Source of the DNA: Amycolatopsis sp. MtRt-6
GTDB lineage: Bacteria; Actinomycetota; Actinomycetes; Mycobacteriales; Pseudonocardiaceae
Reading direction: 5' to 3'
DNA: 64,000 bases
NCBI RefSeq assembly: GCF_017308975.1
Contig: NZ_JADWPD010000022.1
Location: forward strand, 1 to 64,000
This document shows, in pieces, positions 25,627 to 34,505 of the stretch. Within the stretch, counting starts at the first letter, position 1; each line of letters begins with the position of its first letter. The notes beneath the pieces were generated by a model. The model was not told where the DNA came from, did not search any database, and saw nothing but the letters and a program-made list of their open reading frames with translations. A program made the translations under genes and the position numbers.

Positions 25627-25765
25627 CGGTCGTTCGCCCGAAACCTGGTGGTTACATCTTGACGTCGCCGAGGTTATCGTTCAAAGTCCTCTGGTGCGCT
25701 CAGCCGCACCTCTTCTAGACCAACTGTCCCCTTTCACTCCGCCATATCCCTGCCGGATCCCAAAC

Positions 25766-25779
25766 TGTTAGCGCTAACA
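25766..25779 (+). promoter_or_regulatory. LacI-type operator, site 3 (GH62 gene)
   Basis: TGTTAGCGCTAACA, a perfect 14-bp palindrome, 38 bases before the GH62 ATG. It is the symmetric version of the two other copies. Confidence 0.8.
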
Positions 25780-25817
25780 ATCGTCGGTCGACGGTGCCCA
25801 ACGAAGGGAAAGATGCT

Positions 25818-27308
25818 ATGTCGGTTGGATTCTCGCGTGTCGCGGGGTGGCGCCGCCGGTGGCGGTCGGCGCTGGCCGGCGCGGTCGTCGTGCCGGTCGT
25901 GGGCGGGCTGCTCACGGTCGCCCCGACCGCGGCGTCGGCCGCCACAGTGGACACCGCCGCCTGGTACGTCCTGCTGAACCGCAACAGCGGCAAGGCACTC
26001 GACGTCAGCGGCGCGTCCACCGCCGACGGCGCCGGCCTCATCCAGTGGAGCCGCAGCAACGCCACCAACCAGCAGTTCCAGTTCGTGGACGCCGGCGGCG
26101 GCAACTACAAGCTCCGCGCGCGGCACTCCGGCAAGGTGGCCGACGTGCAGGGCGCCTCCACTGCCGACGGCGCCGCGGTGGTGCAGTGAAGCGACAACGG
26201 CGGCGCCAACCAGCAGTTCAGCCTCGCCGACGCCGGAACCGGGTACGTCCGGCTGGTCAACCGCAACAGCGGCAAGGCACTCGACGTACGGGGCGCCTCC
26301 ACCGCCGACGGCGCCGCCGTGGTGCAGCAGACCGGCTCCACCGCCAACGACCAGCAGTGGCAGCTCGTCAAGGTCGACGGGGGCAACGGCACCGGCGCCT
26401 GCACGCTGCCGTCGACCTACCGCTGGTCGTCGACCGGCCCGCTGGCGAACCCGAAGTCGGGCTGGGTCTCGCTCAAGGACTTCACCAACGTGGTCCACAA
26501 CGGCAAGCACGTCGTCTACGCCACGACGCATGACACCGGGTCGAGCTGGAAGTCCATGAGCTTCACGCCGTTCACGAACTGGTCCGACATGGCCACCGCC
26601 GGCCAGAACTCGATGCCGTTCAACGCCGTCGCGCCGACGCTGTTCTACTTCGCCCCGAAGAACATCTGGGTGCTCGCCTACCAGTGGGGCTGGCCCGACA
26701 CGTTCTCCTACCGCACCTCGAGCGACCCCACCAACCCCAACAGCTGGTCGGCGCAGCAGACGCTGTTCACGGGCACGCTCCCCGGCGGCGCCCCGATCGA
26801 CCAGACCATCATCGGCGACGACACGAACATGTACCTGTTCTTCGCCGACGACAACGGCGGCATCTACCGCGCCACCATGCCCATCGGCAGCTTCCCGGGC
26901 AGCTTCGGCTCGAGCTACACGAAGATCATGAGCGACACCGCGCTCAACCTGTTCGAGGCGCCCGAGGTCTACAAGGTCCAGGGCCAGAACCAGTACCTCA
27001 TGATCGTCGAGGCGCGCGGGACGAACGAGCGCCGCTTCTTCCGCTCGTTCACCGCCACCAGCCTGGGCGGCACGTGGACCCCGCAGGCGGCCACGGAGAG
27101 CAACCCGTTCGCGGGCAAGGCAAACAGCGGAGCGACCTGGACCAACGACATCAGCCACGGTGACCTGGTCCGCACCAATCCCGACCAGACCAAGACCATC
27201 GACCCCTGCAACCTCCAGTTCCTGTACCAGGGCCGCGACCCCAGTTCCGACGGCGTCGACTACGGCCTCCTGCCGTACAAGCCCGGCGTGCTGACCCTGC
27301 AGCGCTAG
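25818..27308 (+). pseudogene. Secreted GH62 arabinofuranosidase with ricin domain, in-frame TGA
   Basis: 496 codons from ATG 25818, preceded by GAAGGGAAAG. Signal peptide (ALAGAVVVPVVGGLLTVAPT), a ricin-type lectin domain (about residues 48-190) and a complete GH62 domain (STYRWSSTGPLANPKSGWVS to the end), which removes arabinose from arabinoxylan. At 26187-26189 TGA replaces the tryptophan of a Q-x-W lectin repeat (AAVVQ*SDNGG against NQQFQ-type repeats). The frame is otherwise perfect on both sides, so this is a very young nonsense mutation or a sequencing error. A downstream start near 26319 would give the catalytic domain without signal peptide. Confidence 0.85.
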
Positions 27309-27314
27309 CCACGG

Positions 27315-27343
27315 GGCGGGCTCGGCCCACGGCCGAGCCCGCC
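27315..27343 (+). terminator. Hairpin terminator after GH62
   Basis: A perfect 13-bp stem GGCGGGCTCGGCC with a three-base loop, six bases after the stop. Confidence 0.75.
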
Positions 27344-27425
27344 TCACCCCGGGGACGGGCGCTGTCCGCTTGACGTCCGCCTCGTGTCAGGGCCGTGTCA
27401 GGGGCCATGGCCACCATCCGTCGGT

Positions 27426-28235
27426 ATGGATGACACGCATCGGCCGACGGCCGCAACTGAGCCCCGCCCACTCCACGGAACAGCCAAGCGGCTGCTGGCC
27501 GACCGGCACTCGCTGCCGCTGTCCATCGCCCTGCACCTGGTCCCCGGCGCCCTGATCGTCGCGGTCTACCTGCTGTTCGCCGAACCTTTCGTGCTGGCCA
27601 TCGGAGCTCCGGTGTTCCTGGGCTGGGCGATCGCGCTGAGCCTGGTCCTCGGACCGCTGATGGCGGGCTTGTACTGGCTGGGGCACAAGCGCAACGGACG
27701 GTTCTCGTTGCGCGGCGTGCTGCACTACACCGACAGGCCGTTGCCGAGGGGAAAGCTCGTCGCCATGGCCATTCCCATGTTCTTGTGGATGATGGTGCTG
27801 TCGACCGCGCTCATCCCCCTGGACAGCTTCGTCTTCGACCATTTCTTCACCTGGCTCCCGTTCGCCGACGCGGGCGGCAGCGCCACCACGTACCTCCAGG
27901 GCAACGGTCGCTCGGCCATGCTCACCACGCTGGTGATATGCCTGCCGCTGACCGGGATCTCGCTGCCGCTGATCGAGGAGTTCTACTTCCGCGGGTTCCT
28001 CATGCCCCGCCTCGCCCACCTGGGCCGAGGGGCGCCGGTGCTCAGCACGGTCCTGTTCTCGCTGTACCACTTCTGGGCGCCGTGGACGTTCTTGTCGAAG
28101 CTGGTTTTCTTCTTCCCGGGTCCCTGGTTCGTGTGGAAGAAGAAGGACATCCGGCTTTCGATCGGGATGCACGTCGGGTCGACCTCGATCTCGACGGCCG
28201 GCGGCATCATCGCGCTGGCGTTGAACATCGTGTAA
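27426..28235 (+). CDS. CPBP family intramembrane metalloprotease
   Basis: 269 residues with about seven membrane helices. The three conserved elements of the CPBP (Abi/CAAX protease-like) family are present: EEFYFRG, FSLYHF and a later GMHVGS, which hold the glutamate pair and histidines. Such proteins process membrane substrates or prenylated peptides; substrate unknown. It stands alone between glycosidase genes and is convergent with the next gene, 20 bases away. Confidence 0.85.
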   Translation: MDDTHRPTAATEPRPLHGTAKRLLADRHSLPLSIALHLVPGALIVAVYLLFAEPFVLAIGAPVFLGWAIALSLVLGPLMAGLYWLGHKRNGRFSLRGVLHYTDRPLPRGKLVAMAIPMFLWMMVLSTALIPLDSFVFDHFFTWLPFADAGGSATTYLQGNGRSAMLTTLVICLPLTGISLPLIEEFYFRGFLMPRLAHLGRGAPVLSTVLFSLYHFWAPWTFLSKLVFFFPGPWFVWKKKDIRLSIGMHVGSTSISTAGGIIALALNIV

Positions 28236-28255
28236 TCGAGATCCGGTGCCCCGGC

Positions 28256-29302
28256 TCACTCGAAGAACTTGAGGCCCCAGCCGGTGTTGGTGTTCGCGCT
28301 GGGGACGTTGGCCCGGCTGTACGTGGTCGAGCCCCACCAGCAGAACGTGCCCGTGTACCAGTACCGGTTGGTCCACGAGTACGGCGTGCCCTTGGGGACG
28401 GCGTGGTACACGAGCGGGAACGTGGGGCCGGCGGGCGGGCTGGTCGCGATGTCGCCGTTCAGCAGGACGAAGCTGTGGTGCCCCGGCCCGTTGGCGTGCA
28501 GGGTGGGGTCCCAGCCGGCCATCATCGTCGCGCGGTTCGACCCGAACAGGCATCCGTTCGACTTGTACCAGTCCCACACAAAGGCCGGGTCCCCGCCGGC
28601 GCGCAGGCGCAGGTCGGCGAGGCAGTACTGGTCGCTCCAGCTGCCGTTGGCCGAGTAGACGACGTGCAGCTGCCCGTTCGGGTCCTTGATCACTTCGGGA
28701 GCTTCGTTGACGTAGGGGTCACCGACGACGCGTTCCCAGCTTTCGCGCGGCTGGGAGATGATGTACCGCGGGCCGGTCGGGGTCGTCGGCGTGCTCATCC
28801 GGGCGATGTAGAGATTCTGCTCGCCATTCGTGTCGCCGGCCCACCCGGACCACACGAACCACCGCTGCCCGTTGAAGGTGAACAAGGTGCCGTCGATGGC
28901 CCATTTGCCGTCGGGCAGCGCGAGCTGGATCGGGTTGGTGGTGTAGCCCCGGTCGGCGCTGACCGAGCTGATCACGTACATCCGGCGCAGATTCCCGGCT
29001 CCGGCCGCGAAGTAGACGTAGAACCGGCCGCCGTCGACGACGATCTCCGGCGCCCAGACATCGCTGCCTTCGGCCGACCAGATCTCCCGGGCGGGCGCGC
29101 TCGCCAAGCCGTCGGGCGACGCGGCCTGCCGGACCACGATGCCGTCACCAACCGACTGCACGCCGACGTAGACCGAGCCGACCCGCAGCACACTGGGATC
29201 GGCCGCGCGCAGGCTGGTCTGCCCGGCTTCCGCAGCCGGCGCGGCACTGATGGCAGCCGCGGCGAAAAGGACGATGGAGACGGCAAAACGCCGTAACTTC
29301 AT
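28256..29302 (-). CDS. Secreted GH43-type arabinanase/xylosidase-like enzyme
   Basis: 348 residues with signal peptide (FAVSIVLFAAAAISAAPAAEA). The propeller motifs are ADPSVLRVG (base Asp), WAIDGTLF (Asp) and NEAPEVIKD (acid Glu), the order expected in GH43-like enzymes. AGGAG precedes the ATG. It probably cleaves arabinan or arabinoxylan outside the cell. No LacI-type operator was found upstream, unlike GH62 and GH74. Confidence 0.8.
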   Translation of the reverse strand: MKLRRFAVSIVLFAAAAISAAPAAEAGQTSLRAADPSVLRVGSVYVGVQSVGDGIVVRQAASPDGLASAPAREIWSAEGSDVWAPEIVVDGGRFYVYFAAGAGNLRRMYVISSVSADRGYTTNPIQLALPDGKWAIDGTLFTFNGQRWFVWSGWAGDTNGEQNLYIARMSTPTTPTGPRYIISQPRESWERVVGDPYVNEAPEVIKDPNGQLHVVYSANGSWSDQYCLADLRLRAGGDPAFVWDWYKSNGCLFGSNRATMMAGWDPTLHANGPGHHSFVLLNGDIATSPPAGPTFPLVYHAVPKGTPYSWTNRYWYTGTFCWWGSTTYSRANVPSANTNTGWGLKFFE

Positions 29303-29495
29303 GATGACACTCCTCGGTCGGTCCCGGCCCGGGTGGAGCCGGGAACTCGTCAAAAGACCACCCGTCAGCTGCTCAGCGGTTGCCGTGCCCTGGCCGAACC
29401 GGAGACGTCTCCTGCTTCGCACGCAGGAACCACTCCGGCACGTCCAGTCGAACAGCCGACTGGACTGCGTGTATTGCAGCTCCACGCCACCCGGC

Positions 29496-29924
29496 CTACG
29501 GACACCTATCGCCGGACCGGCGGAAGCCGTCCACACTGCCGCACACGCCCACCGACTTGGGCAACCGGAACCGGCTCGGGTCATCCTCGTACCGTTGCTC
29601 GGCCACCCTTCCCGCAGGTGCCTGCGGCGCCGCCCTCCGCGCCGTTTCTTCCGCCCGCTGTTTGCGCTCACGCAGATCGTCCGCGCGGTGGCGAGGCTTG
29701 CTCATTCGTTCGATCGGATCCTTTTCTTTCGCCCGCACGCCTTCTTTGATCAGACCCTGCACCTTCGCGAGAAAGTCGTCGTGCTTCTCGTGGCCCTTCC
29801 CCGGCTTCTTCTCACCCTCACGCGCAGCCCGCACATCCCGCGCCCGCAACCGCCTTGCCTGCGCCCGCGTCGGCCGGCGGGGTCTTGTTCGGCGCAGCTT
29901 CGGCATCAGCGACCCCAAGCGCAC
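29496..29924 (-). CDS. Doubtful basic hypothetical protein
   Basis: Up to 142 residues, rich in Arg/Lys/Glu with a helical middle (EKHDDFLAKVQGLIKEG). Third codon positions are only moderately GC-rich, unlike the neighbours, so this is either foreign DNA or not coding. The rest of 29303-30077 shows no better gene on either strand. Kept only as the most plausible coding content of a ~775-base gap. Confidence 0.25.
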   Translation of the reverse strand: MRLGSLMPKLRRTRPRRPTRAQARRLRARDVRAAREGEKKPGKGHEKHDDFLAKVQGLIKEGVRAKEKDPIERMSKPRHRADDLRERKQRAEETARRAAPQAPAGRVAEQRYEDDPSRFRLPKSVGVCGSVDGFRRSGDRCP

Positions 29925-30077
29925 TGCACAGGACGGTCAGCACACCACCAGAGGCCGAGTACAACAGCGCCCGGCGTACCGTCGAACCAACTCACCGCAT
30001 CCCCCTTTCCCGGTTTGTTCTTCCACCCGGCGGTGGGTAATGAGCGTGCCCCCAGGTGGTACACACAAAGTCCACCG

Positions 30078-30217
30078 GCGGTATACCGGTTCAGGTTCGC
30101 CGCGCACCGGAGGCGGCGCATCGTCAGCGACTGAATTCCTTCCGCGTCCGCCAGGGCGGCAGCCGCCGCCGGCACGCGCTCACGGCTGAGCGGTGTCCGG
30201 GACGCCTTCGCAGCCAC
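30078..30217 (-). pseudogene. Truncated TetR family regulator (N-terminal fragment)
   Basis: From a GTG at 30217, with GGAGGG upstream, the frame encodes the start of a TetR repressor: SRERVPAAAAALADAEGIQS then LTMRRLRCAANLNRYT. The recognition helix region is already altered and homology stops near 30078. It faces the oxidoreductase gene across an intact operator, so it was probably that gene's repressor before being cut off. Confidence 0.6.
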
Positions 30218-30260
30218 TGAACCCTCCTTGACCCTTGCCTGCGCCTTACAACGTATGGTT

Positions 30261-30277
30261 ACCTTACGCGGTAAGGT
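30261..30277. promoter_or_regulatory. Perfect TetR-type operator
   Basis: ACCTTAC-GCG-GTAAGGT, a 7+3+7 inverted repeat, 25 bases before the oxidoreductase ATG and 43 bases before the TetR remnant. Its form is typical of TetR sites in front of actinobacterial MDR genes. Confidence 0.7.
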
Positions 30278-30302
30278 GGAGAAGGGCCGAAGGGGGCCTC
30301 GC

Positions 30303-31274
30303 ATGAAGGCTGCGGTGCACACCAGGTACGGCCCGCCAGAGGTCGTTCGGATCCGCGAGGTGGCCAGGCCGTCGGTCGGGGACCGGGACGTGCTCGTCCG
30401 GGTGCACGCGACGACGGTGAACCGGACGGACTGTGCCTACCGGGCGGCCAAGCCCTTCTTCATGCGACTGCTCACCGGCATCGCCCGGCCTCGCCGGACG
30501 ATCATGGGAACCGAGTTCGCCGGGGAGATCGAGGCGGTCGGCCGTGGTGTCACGTCCTTTTCGCTCGGCGACCGGGTGTTCGGGTACAACGAGGGCGCGT
30601 TCGGCGCGCATGCCGAATACCTGTCGGTGCCGGAGGACGGGTCGATCGCGACGATGCCGGCGGGCGTGACCTTCGAGCAGGCCGCTCCCGGTACCGAGGG
30701 GGCGCACTACGCGCTCGCGTGCATCAGGCACGCGGGGACCCGGGCCGGACAGGACGTCCTCGTCTACGGCGCGACCGGCGGGATCGGCTCGGCAGCCGTG
30801 CAGTTGCTGAAGAGTCTCGACGTCACCGTGACCGCGGTGTGCGCCACGGAAAGCCTGGCGCTGGTGAAACACCTGGGCGCGGACCGGGTCGTCGACTACA
30901 CGGCAGGGGACTTCACCGAGGACGAGCAGACCTACGACGCGGTGTTCGACGCGGTGGGCAAGAGCACGTTCGGCCGCTGCAGACGACTGCTCAAACCCGG
31001 CGGGGTGTACCTGTCCTCGGAGCTGGGGCCCTGGGCTCAGAACCTCATGCTGGCATTGGTCACCCCGCTGCTGCGCGGCAGGAAGGTGAAGTTCGCGTTC
31101 CCGCGGGACAACCAGGCCATCGTTCGCCACCTGCGAGACCTGATCGAGTCCGGGGACTTCACGCCGGTCATCGACTGCCGGTACGCACTGGACCAGATCG
31201 TCGATGCCTACCGGTATGTGGAGACCGGACAGAAGATCGGCAACGTCGTGATCACCGTCGCGCAAGCAGACTGA
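30303..31274 (+). CDS. NAD(P)-dependent MDR-family oxidoreductase (quinone reductase-like)
   Basis: 323 residues. N-terminal GroES-like fold (VGDRDVLVRVHATTVNRTDC) and Rossmann domain with GATGGIGSAAVQLL. The zinc ligands of alcohol dehydrogenases are absent (GTEFAG, not GHE), so it belongs to the zinc-free quinone-oxidoreductase type. Substrate is probably an enone or quinone. The divergent TetR remnant and intact operator suggest it is now constitutively expressed, unless another TetR binds. Confidence 0.9.
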   Translation: MKAAVHTRYGPPEVVRIREVARPSVGDRDVLVRVHATTVNRTDCAYRAAKPFFMRLLTGIARPRRTIMGTEFAGEIEAVGRGVTSFSLGDRVFGYNEGAFGAHAEYLSVPEDGSIATMPAGVTFEQAAPGTEGAHYALACIRHAGTRAGQDVLVYGATGGIGSAAVQLLKSLDVTVTAVCATESLALVKHLGADRVVDYTAGDFTEDEQTYDAVFDAVGKSTFGRCRRLLKPGGVYLSSELGPWAQNLMLALVTPLLRGRKVKFAFPRDNQAIVRHLRDLIESGDFTPVIDCRYALDQIVDAYRYVETGQKIGNVVITVAQAD

Positions 31275-31323
31275 CCGACGGCGGCGCGACTCAGGGGAAC
31301 AGCCGCAGGTCACGCAGCAACCA

Positions 31324-31570
31324 GTACCGCAACGGCAGTTAGTGGTGTTGTGCTGATCGTGGATGACACCGGGTTCCTGAAGAAAGGCAGGATGTCGGAC
31401 CCCGCCGCTCGACGCTGCTGGACCTGGCCTGGATCGCCGGAGCTCGCCGGCGGATCGAGGAGTGCTTCCAGAAGGCCAAGAAGGAAGCCGGACTCGACCA
31501 CTACCAGGTCCGATCCTGGCGAGCCTACAAACGCCGCGACTACCCACTCACTTAACTGCCGTTGCAATAC
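31324..31570 (+). mobile_element. Internally deleted IS701-type element
   Basis: About 240 bp bounded by perfect 13-bp inverted repeats GCAACGGCAGTTA (31329-31341) and TAACTGCCGTTGC (31553-31565), extendable with mismatches to 31324 and 31570. Inside are a start piece of an IS701/IS4-like transposase (LIVDDTGFLKKG) and, after a large deletion and frame change, its end (RRIEECFQKAKKEAGLDHYQ). It cannot make transposase but both ends look intact, so it could move if a full-length relative is present. No clear target duplication was seen. Confidence 0.8.
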
Positions 31571-31819
31571 TGAACGAGAGCTCCGTTTCCGAACGGTGGT
31601 TCACCCGGATTGCCACATACCTTCTTGCGGAAGCACTCTTGTGAGCGTGAACATCGAGTGCCACACTGTCTCCGCCGAAGCCTGCGCCGCTGACGGAAGT
31701 CGCCGCATCACGGCCCGCCGGCGAATTTGTCGAACCCGGAATTCCGGAGCAACGGGCAGCGCTGTGCGGCAGCACGGATGGCAGCCGGAACGTCGTACGC
31801 ACCGAGGAGTGAGATCAGC

Positions 31820-33472
31820 GTGACAGCAACACGACTTCCCCGTCCTCGCCGGGCGGCAACGCTGTTGGCGGCAGGCGTGCTGATGTCCGCGATGACGACG
31901 GTACTGCATACGTCGTCCGCGGAGGCGTTGGAGAACGGTGTGGCGCGCACGCCGCCGATGGGGTGGAACTCCTGGAACACGTTCGGCTGCAACATCAACG
32001 AGGCGTTGATCAGGCAGATGACCGATGCGATGGTCAACTCCGGCATGCGTGACGCGGGCTACGAGTACGTCGTGGTGGACGACTGCTGGATGAACCCGAA
32101 CCGGGACTCGGCGGGCAACCTCCAAGGCGACCCGAGCCGGTTCCCCAGCGGCATGAAGGCGCTCGGCGACTACATCCACGGCAAGGGCCTCAAGTTCGGG
32201 ATCTACCAGGCGCCGTTGGCCGAGACATGCGCCCAGTACTTCAACTCCTACCCCGGTTCGACCGGGGCGCTGGGCCACGAGGAGCAGGACGCCCGCCAGT
32301 TCGCGGCCTGGGGCGTGGACTTCCTCAAGTACGACTGGTGCTCGCCCAGCGGCACGATCGACGACCAGGTGCGCACGTTCGCCAAGATGCGCGACGCCTT
32401 GCGCGCCGCCGGCCGCCCGATCGTCTACAGCATCAACTCCAACAGCATCCACGACAAGACCGGACCCCGGCGCAACTGGGGCGACGTGGCGAACATGTGG
32501 CGCACCACCGAGGACATCACCAACAAATGGGACACCGGGCAGACCAACGGCTACCCGATGGGCATCCAGAACATCGTCAACGTCACCGTGCCCCTGGCTT
32601 CCTACGCCAAGCCCGGCGGGTTCAACGACCCGGACATGATGGAAGTCGGGCGCGGCGGCATGAACGACACCGAGATGCGCAGCCACTTCGCCCTGTGGGC
32701 CGTCATGGCCTCGCCCCTCATCGCGGGCAACGACCTGCGCAACATGGACGCCGCCACGTCGACCATCCTGAAGAACGCGAACCTCATCGCCATCAACCAG
32801 GACAGCCTCGGCCTGCAGGCCAGGCAGGTCTCCAACGACGGCACCCGGCGCGTCCTGGCCAAGCCGCTGGCCAACGGCAACGTCGCGGTCGCCCTGTTCA
32901 ACCAGGGCGGCGGCACGACCACCATCTCGACCACGGCGAGCGCGATCGGCCTGTCGGGCAGCTCGTTCACGCTGCGCGACGCCTGGACCAACGGCACGAC
33001 CACCACGTCCGGCGCCATCTCGGCCAGCGTCCCGGCGCACGGCACCGCGGTGTACGTCGTCAGCGGTGGGGGCCCCGCGCCCACGTCGTTCTCCTTGGTG
33101 AGCCAGAGCTCCGGCCGCTGCCTGGACATCTCCGGCAGCACGCCGGCCAACGGCGCCCTGGCCCAGATCTGGGACTGCAACAGCCAGGCCAACCAGCGCT
33201 TCACCACGACAGCGGCCGGTGAGCTGCGCGCCTACGACGGCGCGAAGTGCCTGGACGTCTACAACCAGAGCACGGCCAACGGCACCGCCGTGACGTTGTG
33301 GGACTGCAACGGCCAGGGCAACCAGCAGTTCCGCGTCAACTCCGACGGCAGCGTGACGGCGGTGGCGTCGGGCAAGTGCCTGGACGTCAACGGCGGCGCC
33401 ACCGCCAACGGGACGAAGGTCATCATCTGGGACTGCCACGGCGGCACCAACCAGAGGTGGACCCGCACCTGA
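31820..33472 (+). CDS. Secreted GH27 alpha-galactosidase with ricin-type lectin domain
   Basis: 550 residues. GTG start at 31820 with GAGGAG upstream gives a signal peptide (ATLLAAGVLMSAMTTVLHTS). GH27 domain: PPMGWNSWNTFGC, nucleophile Asp in FLKYDWC, acid/base Asp in GGFNDPDMMEVG. After a C-terminal beta-sandwich, a ricin/CBM13 domain has three repeats (CLDISGSTPANGALAQIWDC and two more). It removes alpha-galactose from galactomannan or other side chains outside the cell. The IS relic lies about 250 bases upstream. Confidence 0.95.
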   Translation: MTATRLPRPRRAATLLAAGVLMSAMTTVLHTSSAEALENGVARTPPMGWNSWNTFGCNINEALIRQMTDAMVNSGMRDAGYEYVVVDDCWMNPNRDSAGNLQGDPSRFPSGMKALGDYIHGKGLKFGIYQAPLAETCAQYFNSYPGSTGALGHEEQDARQFAAWGVDFLKYDWCSPSGTIDDQVRTFAKMRDALRAAGRPIVYSINSNSIHDKTGPRRNWGDVANMWRTTEDITNKWDTGQTNGYPMGIQNIVNVTVPLASYAKPGGFNDPDMMEVGRGGMNDTEMRSHFALWAVMASPLIAGNDLRNMDAATSTILKNANLIAINQDSLGLQARQVSNDGTRRVLAKPLANGNVAVALFNQGGGTTTISTTASAIGLSGSSFTLRDAWTNGTTTTSGAISASVPAHGTAVYVVSGGGPAPTSFSLVSQSSGRCLDISGSTPANGALAQIWDCNSQANQRFTTTAAGELRAYDGAKCLDVYNQSTANGTAVTLWDCNGQGNQQFRVNSDGSVTAVASGKCLDVNGGATANGTKVIIWDCHGGTNQRWTRT

Positions 33473-33478
33473 TCCCCA

Positions 33479-33509
33479 GGCGGCGACCGCGAACTCCGCG
33501 GTCGCCGCC
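33479..33509 (+). terminator. Hairpin terminator after GH27
   Basis: A perfect 13-bp stem GGCGGCGACCGCG with a five-base loop, seven bases after the stop. Confidence 0.75.
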
Positions 33510-33722
33510 GACCGGACTTCCGTGCCGCGGTCCGCGGCTGGGACCCACCCGGGCACGACCGGCGAGAACGAGCACATGACCGCGCATGACCGCGCACCAC
33601 CGGCACAGCCGGCAGGCCACGGACCATCCGCTCTACTTGTGGTTCACCACGCTCATGCGGTGGGTACCGACGTGGGAACACGCTGGGTGGATGTTCAGCG
33701 CCACCGCCAGAATCATTGGACG

Positions 33723-33956
33723 TCAACATAAGCGACGAACCGCCGAGCGTGTCCGTGGAACGGATCGGTCCTTGCTCATGCGCAGGATCAAGGCGACCGC
33801 GTCCTCCGAGTGAGCTGCCGGCGTCAGAACCTCCTGCAGGAGCAAACCACGTATCGCGGCAATGGTGACGGTGGCCAAAGTCAGCGCTTCCTCGGCGTCG
33901 AGCCTTCGCGTTCCGCGAGCGAGGCCGGCATCTTGGTCAGGTCGTCGAGCGAGCAC
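33723..33956 (-). pseudogene. C-terminal remnant of a TetR regulator
   Basis: The stretch LDAEEALTLATVTIAAIRGL followed by LLQEVLTPAAHSEDAV resembles the last helices of a TetR ligand domain. No start or HTH is attached. It lies in a 585-base region (33510-34094) with no intact gene; the rest of that gap shows only short doubtful frames. Confidence 0.4.
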
Positions 33957-34063
33957 CCGCCGGCACCGGCCAACGGCGCCACCGGCCAGCGGAGACAGCC
34001 GGTCAGGCCGCCGCTTGGACGATCATCAAGATCGACACCAAATCGCCCCTACTCCCGGGTAGC

Positions 34064-34092
34064 AAAAAAGCCCAGGTCATCGACCTGGGCTT
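34064..34092 (-). terminator. Terminator of tRNA-Asn
   Basis: Stem AAGCCCAGGTC/GACCTGGGCTT around GAT, followed on the minus strand by TTTT. It starts three bases after the tRNA 3' end; a classic Rho-independent terminator. Confidence 0.9.
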
Positions 34093-34094
34093 TG

Positions 34095-34167
34095 CTCCCC
34101 CGCTTGGACTCGAACCAAGAACCCTCCGGTTAACAGCCGAATGCTCTGCCAGTTGAGCTACAGGGGA
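34095..34167 (-). tRNA. tRNA-Asn (GTT)
   Basis: 73 bases on the minus strand. Acceptor stem TCCCCTG/CGGGGGA, D-arm TAGCTCAACTGGCAGAGC, anticodon loop CTGTTAA with GTT, and T-loop GGTTCGAGTCC. CCA is not encoded. It marks the left edge of the part syntenic with Mycobacterium (asnT near dnaG). Confidence 0.97.
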
Positions 34168-34334
34168 ATGTCGCTCACTTCCGGTGCCGGTCTCTCCGAC
34201 CGACAAGAAGAACTTTAGCCCATGCCCCGGAAGCGCCTCGCACCACCCCCCACTTAGCGCAACCGCCCCCGCGCCGGCGGTTTTCCTGGACAATGGACAG
34301 TCGGACGACCTAACGACGGAAGGCGTGGACGCGG

Positions 34335-34505
34335 ATGAAGAAGTTCCTGCTGGGGGCAGGCCTGGGGTACGTACTGGGCGCCAAGGCAGGCCGGGGGCGG
34401 TACGAGCAGCTCGTGCGCACCTACCGCCGGGTCGTCGACCACCCGATGGTCCAGGGCGCCGCCGGTGTCGCGCGCGCGAAGATCGGGGAGAAGCTCAAGC
34501 GCTGA
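34335..34505 (+). CDS. Small YtxH-like protein
   Basis: 56 residues. An N-terminal glycine-rich hydrophobic segment (KKFLLGAGLGYVLGAKAGRG) is followed by a basic amphipathic part (YEQLVRTYRRVVDHPMVQG). This is the usual form of short actinobacterial YtxH-type membrane-associated proteins. Its last 11 bases overlap the convergent methyltransferase gene. Function unknown. Confidence 0.75.
   Translation: MKKFLLGAGLGYVLGAKAGRGRYEQLVRTYRRVVDHPMVQGAAGVARAKIGEKLKR

Noticed and set aside
33586..33813. 75-codon plus-strand frame after GH27
   Set aside because: No ribosome site, no domain and it overlaps the TetR remnant on the other strand.
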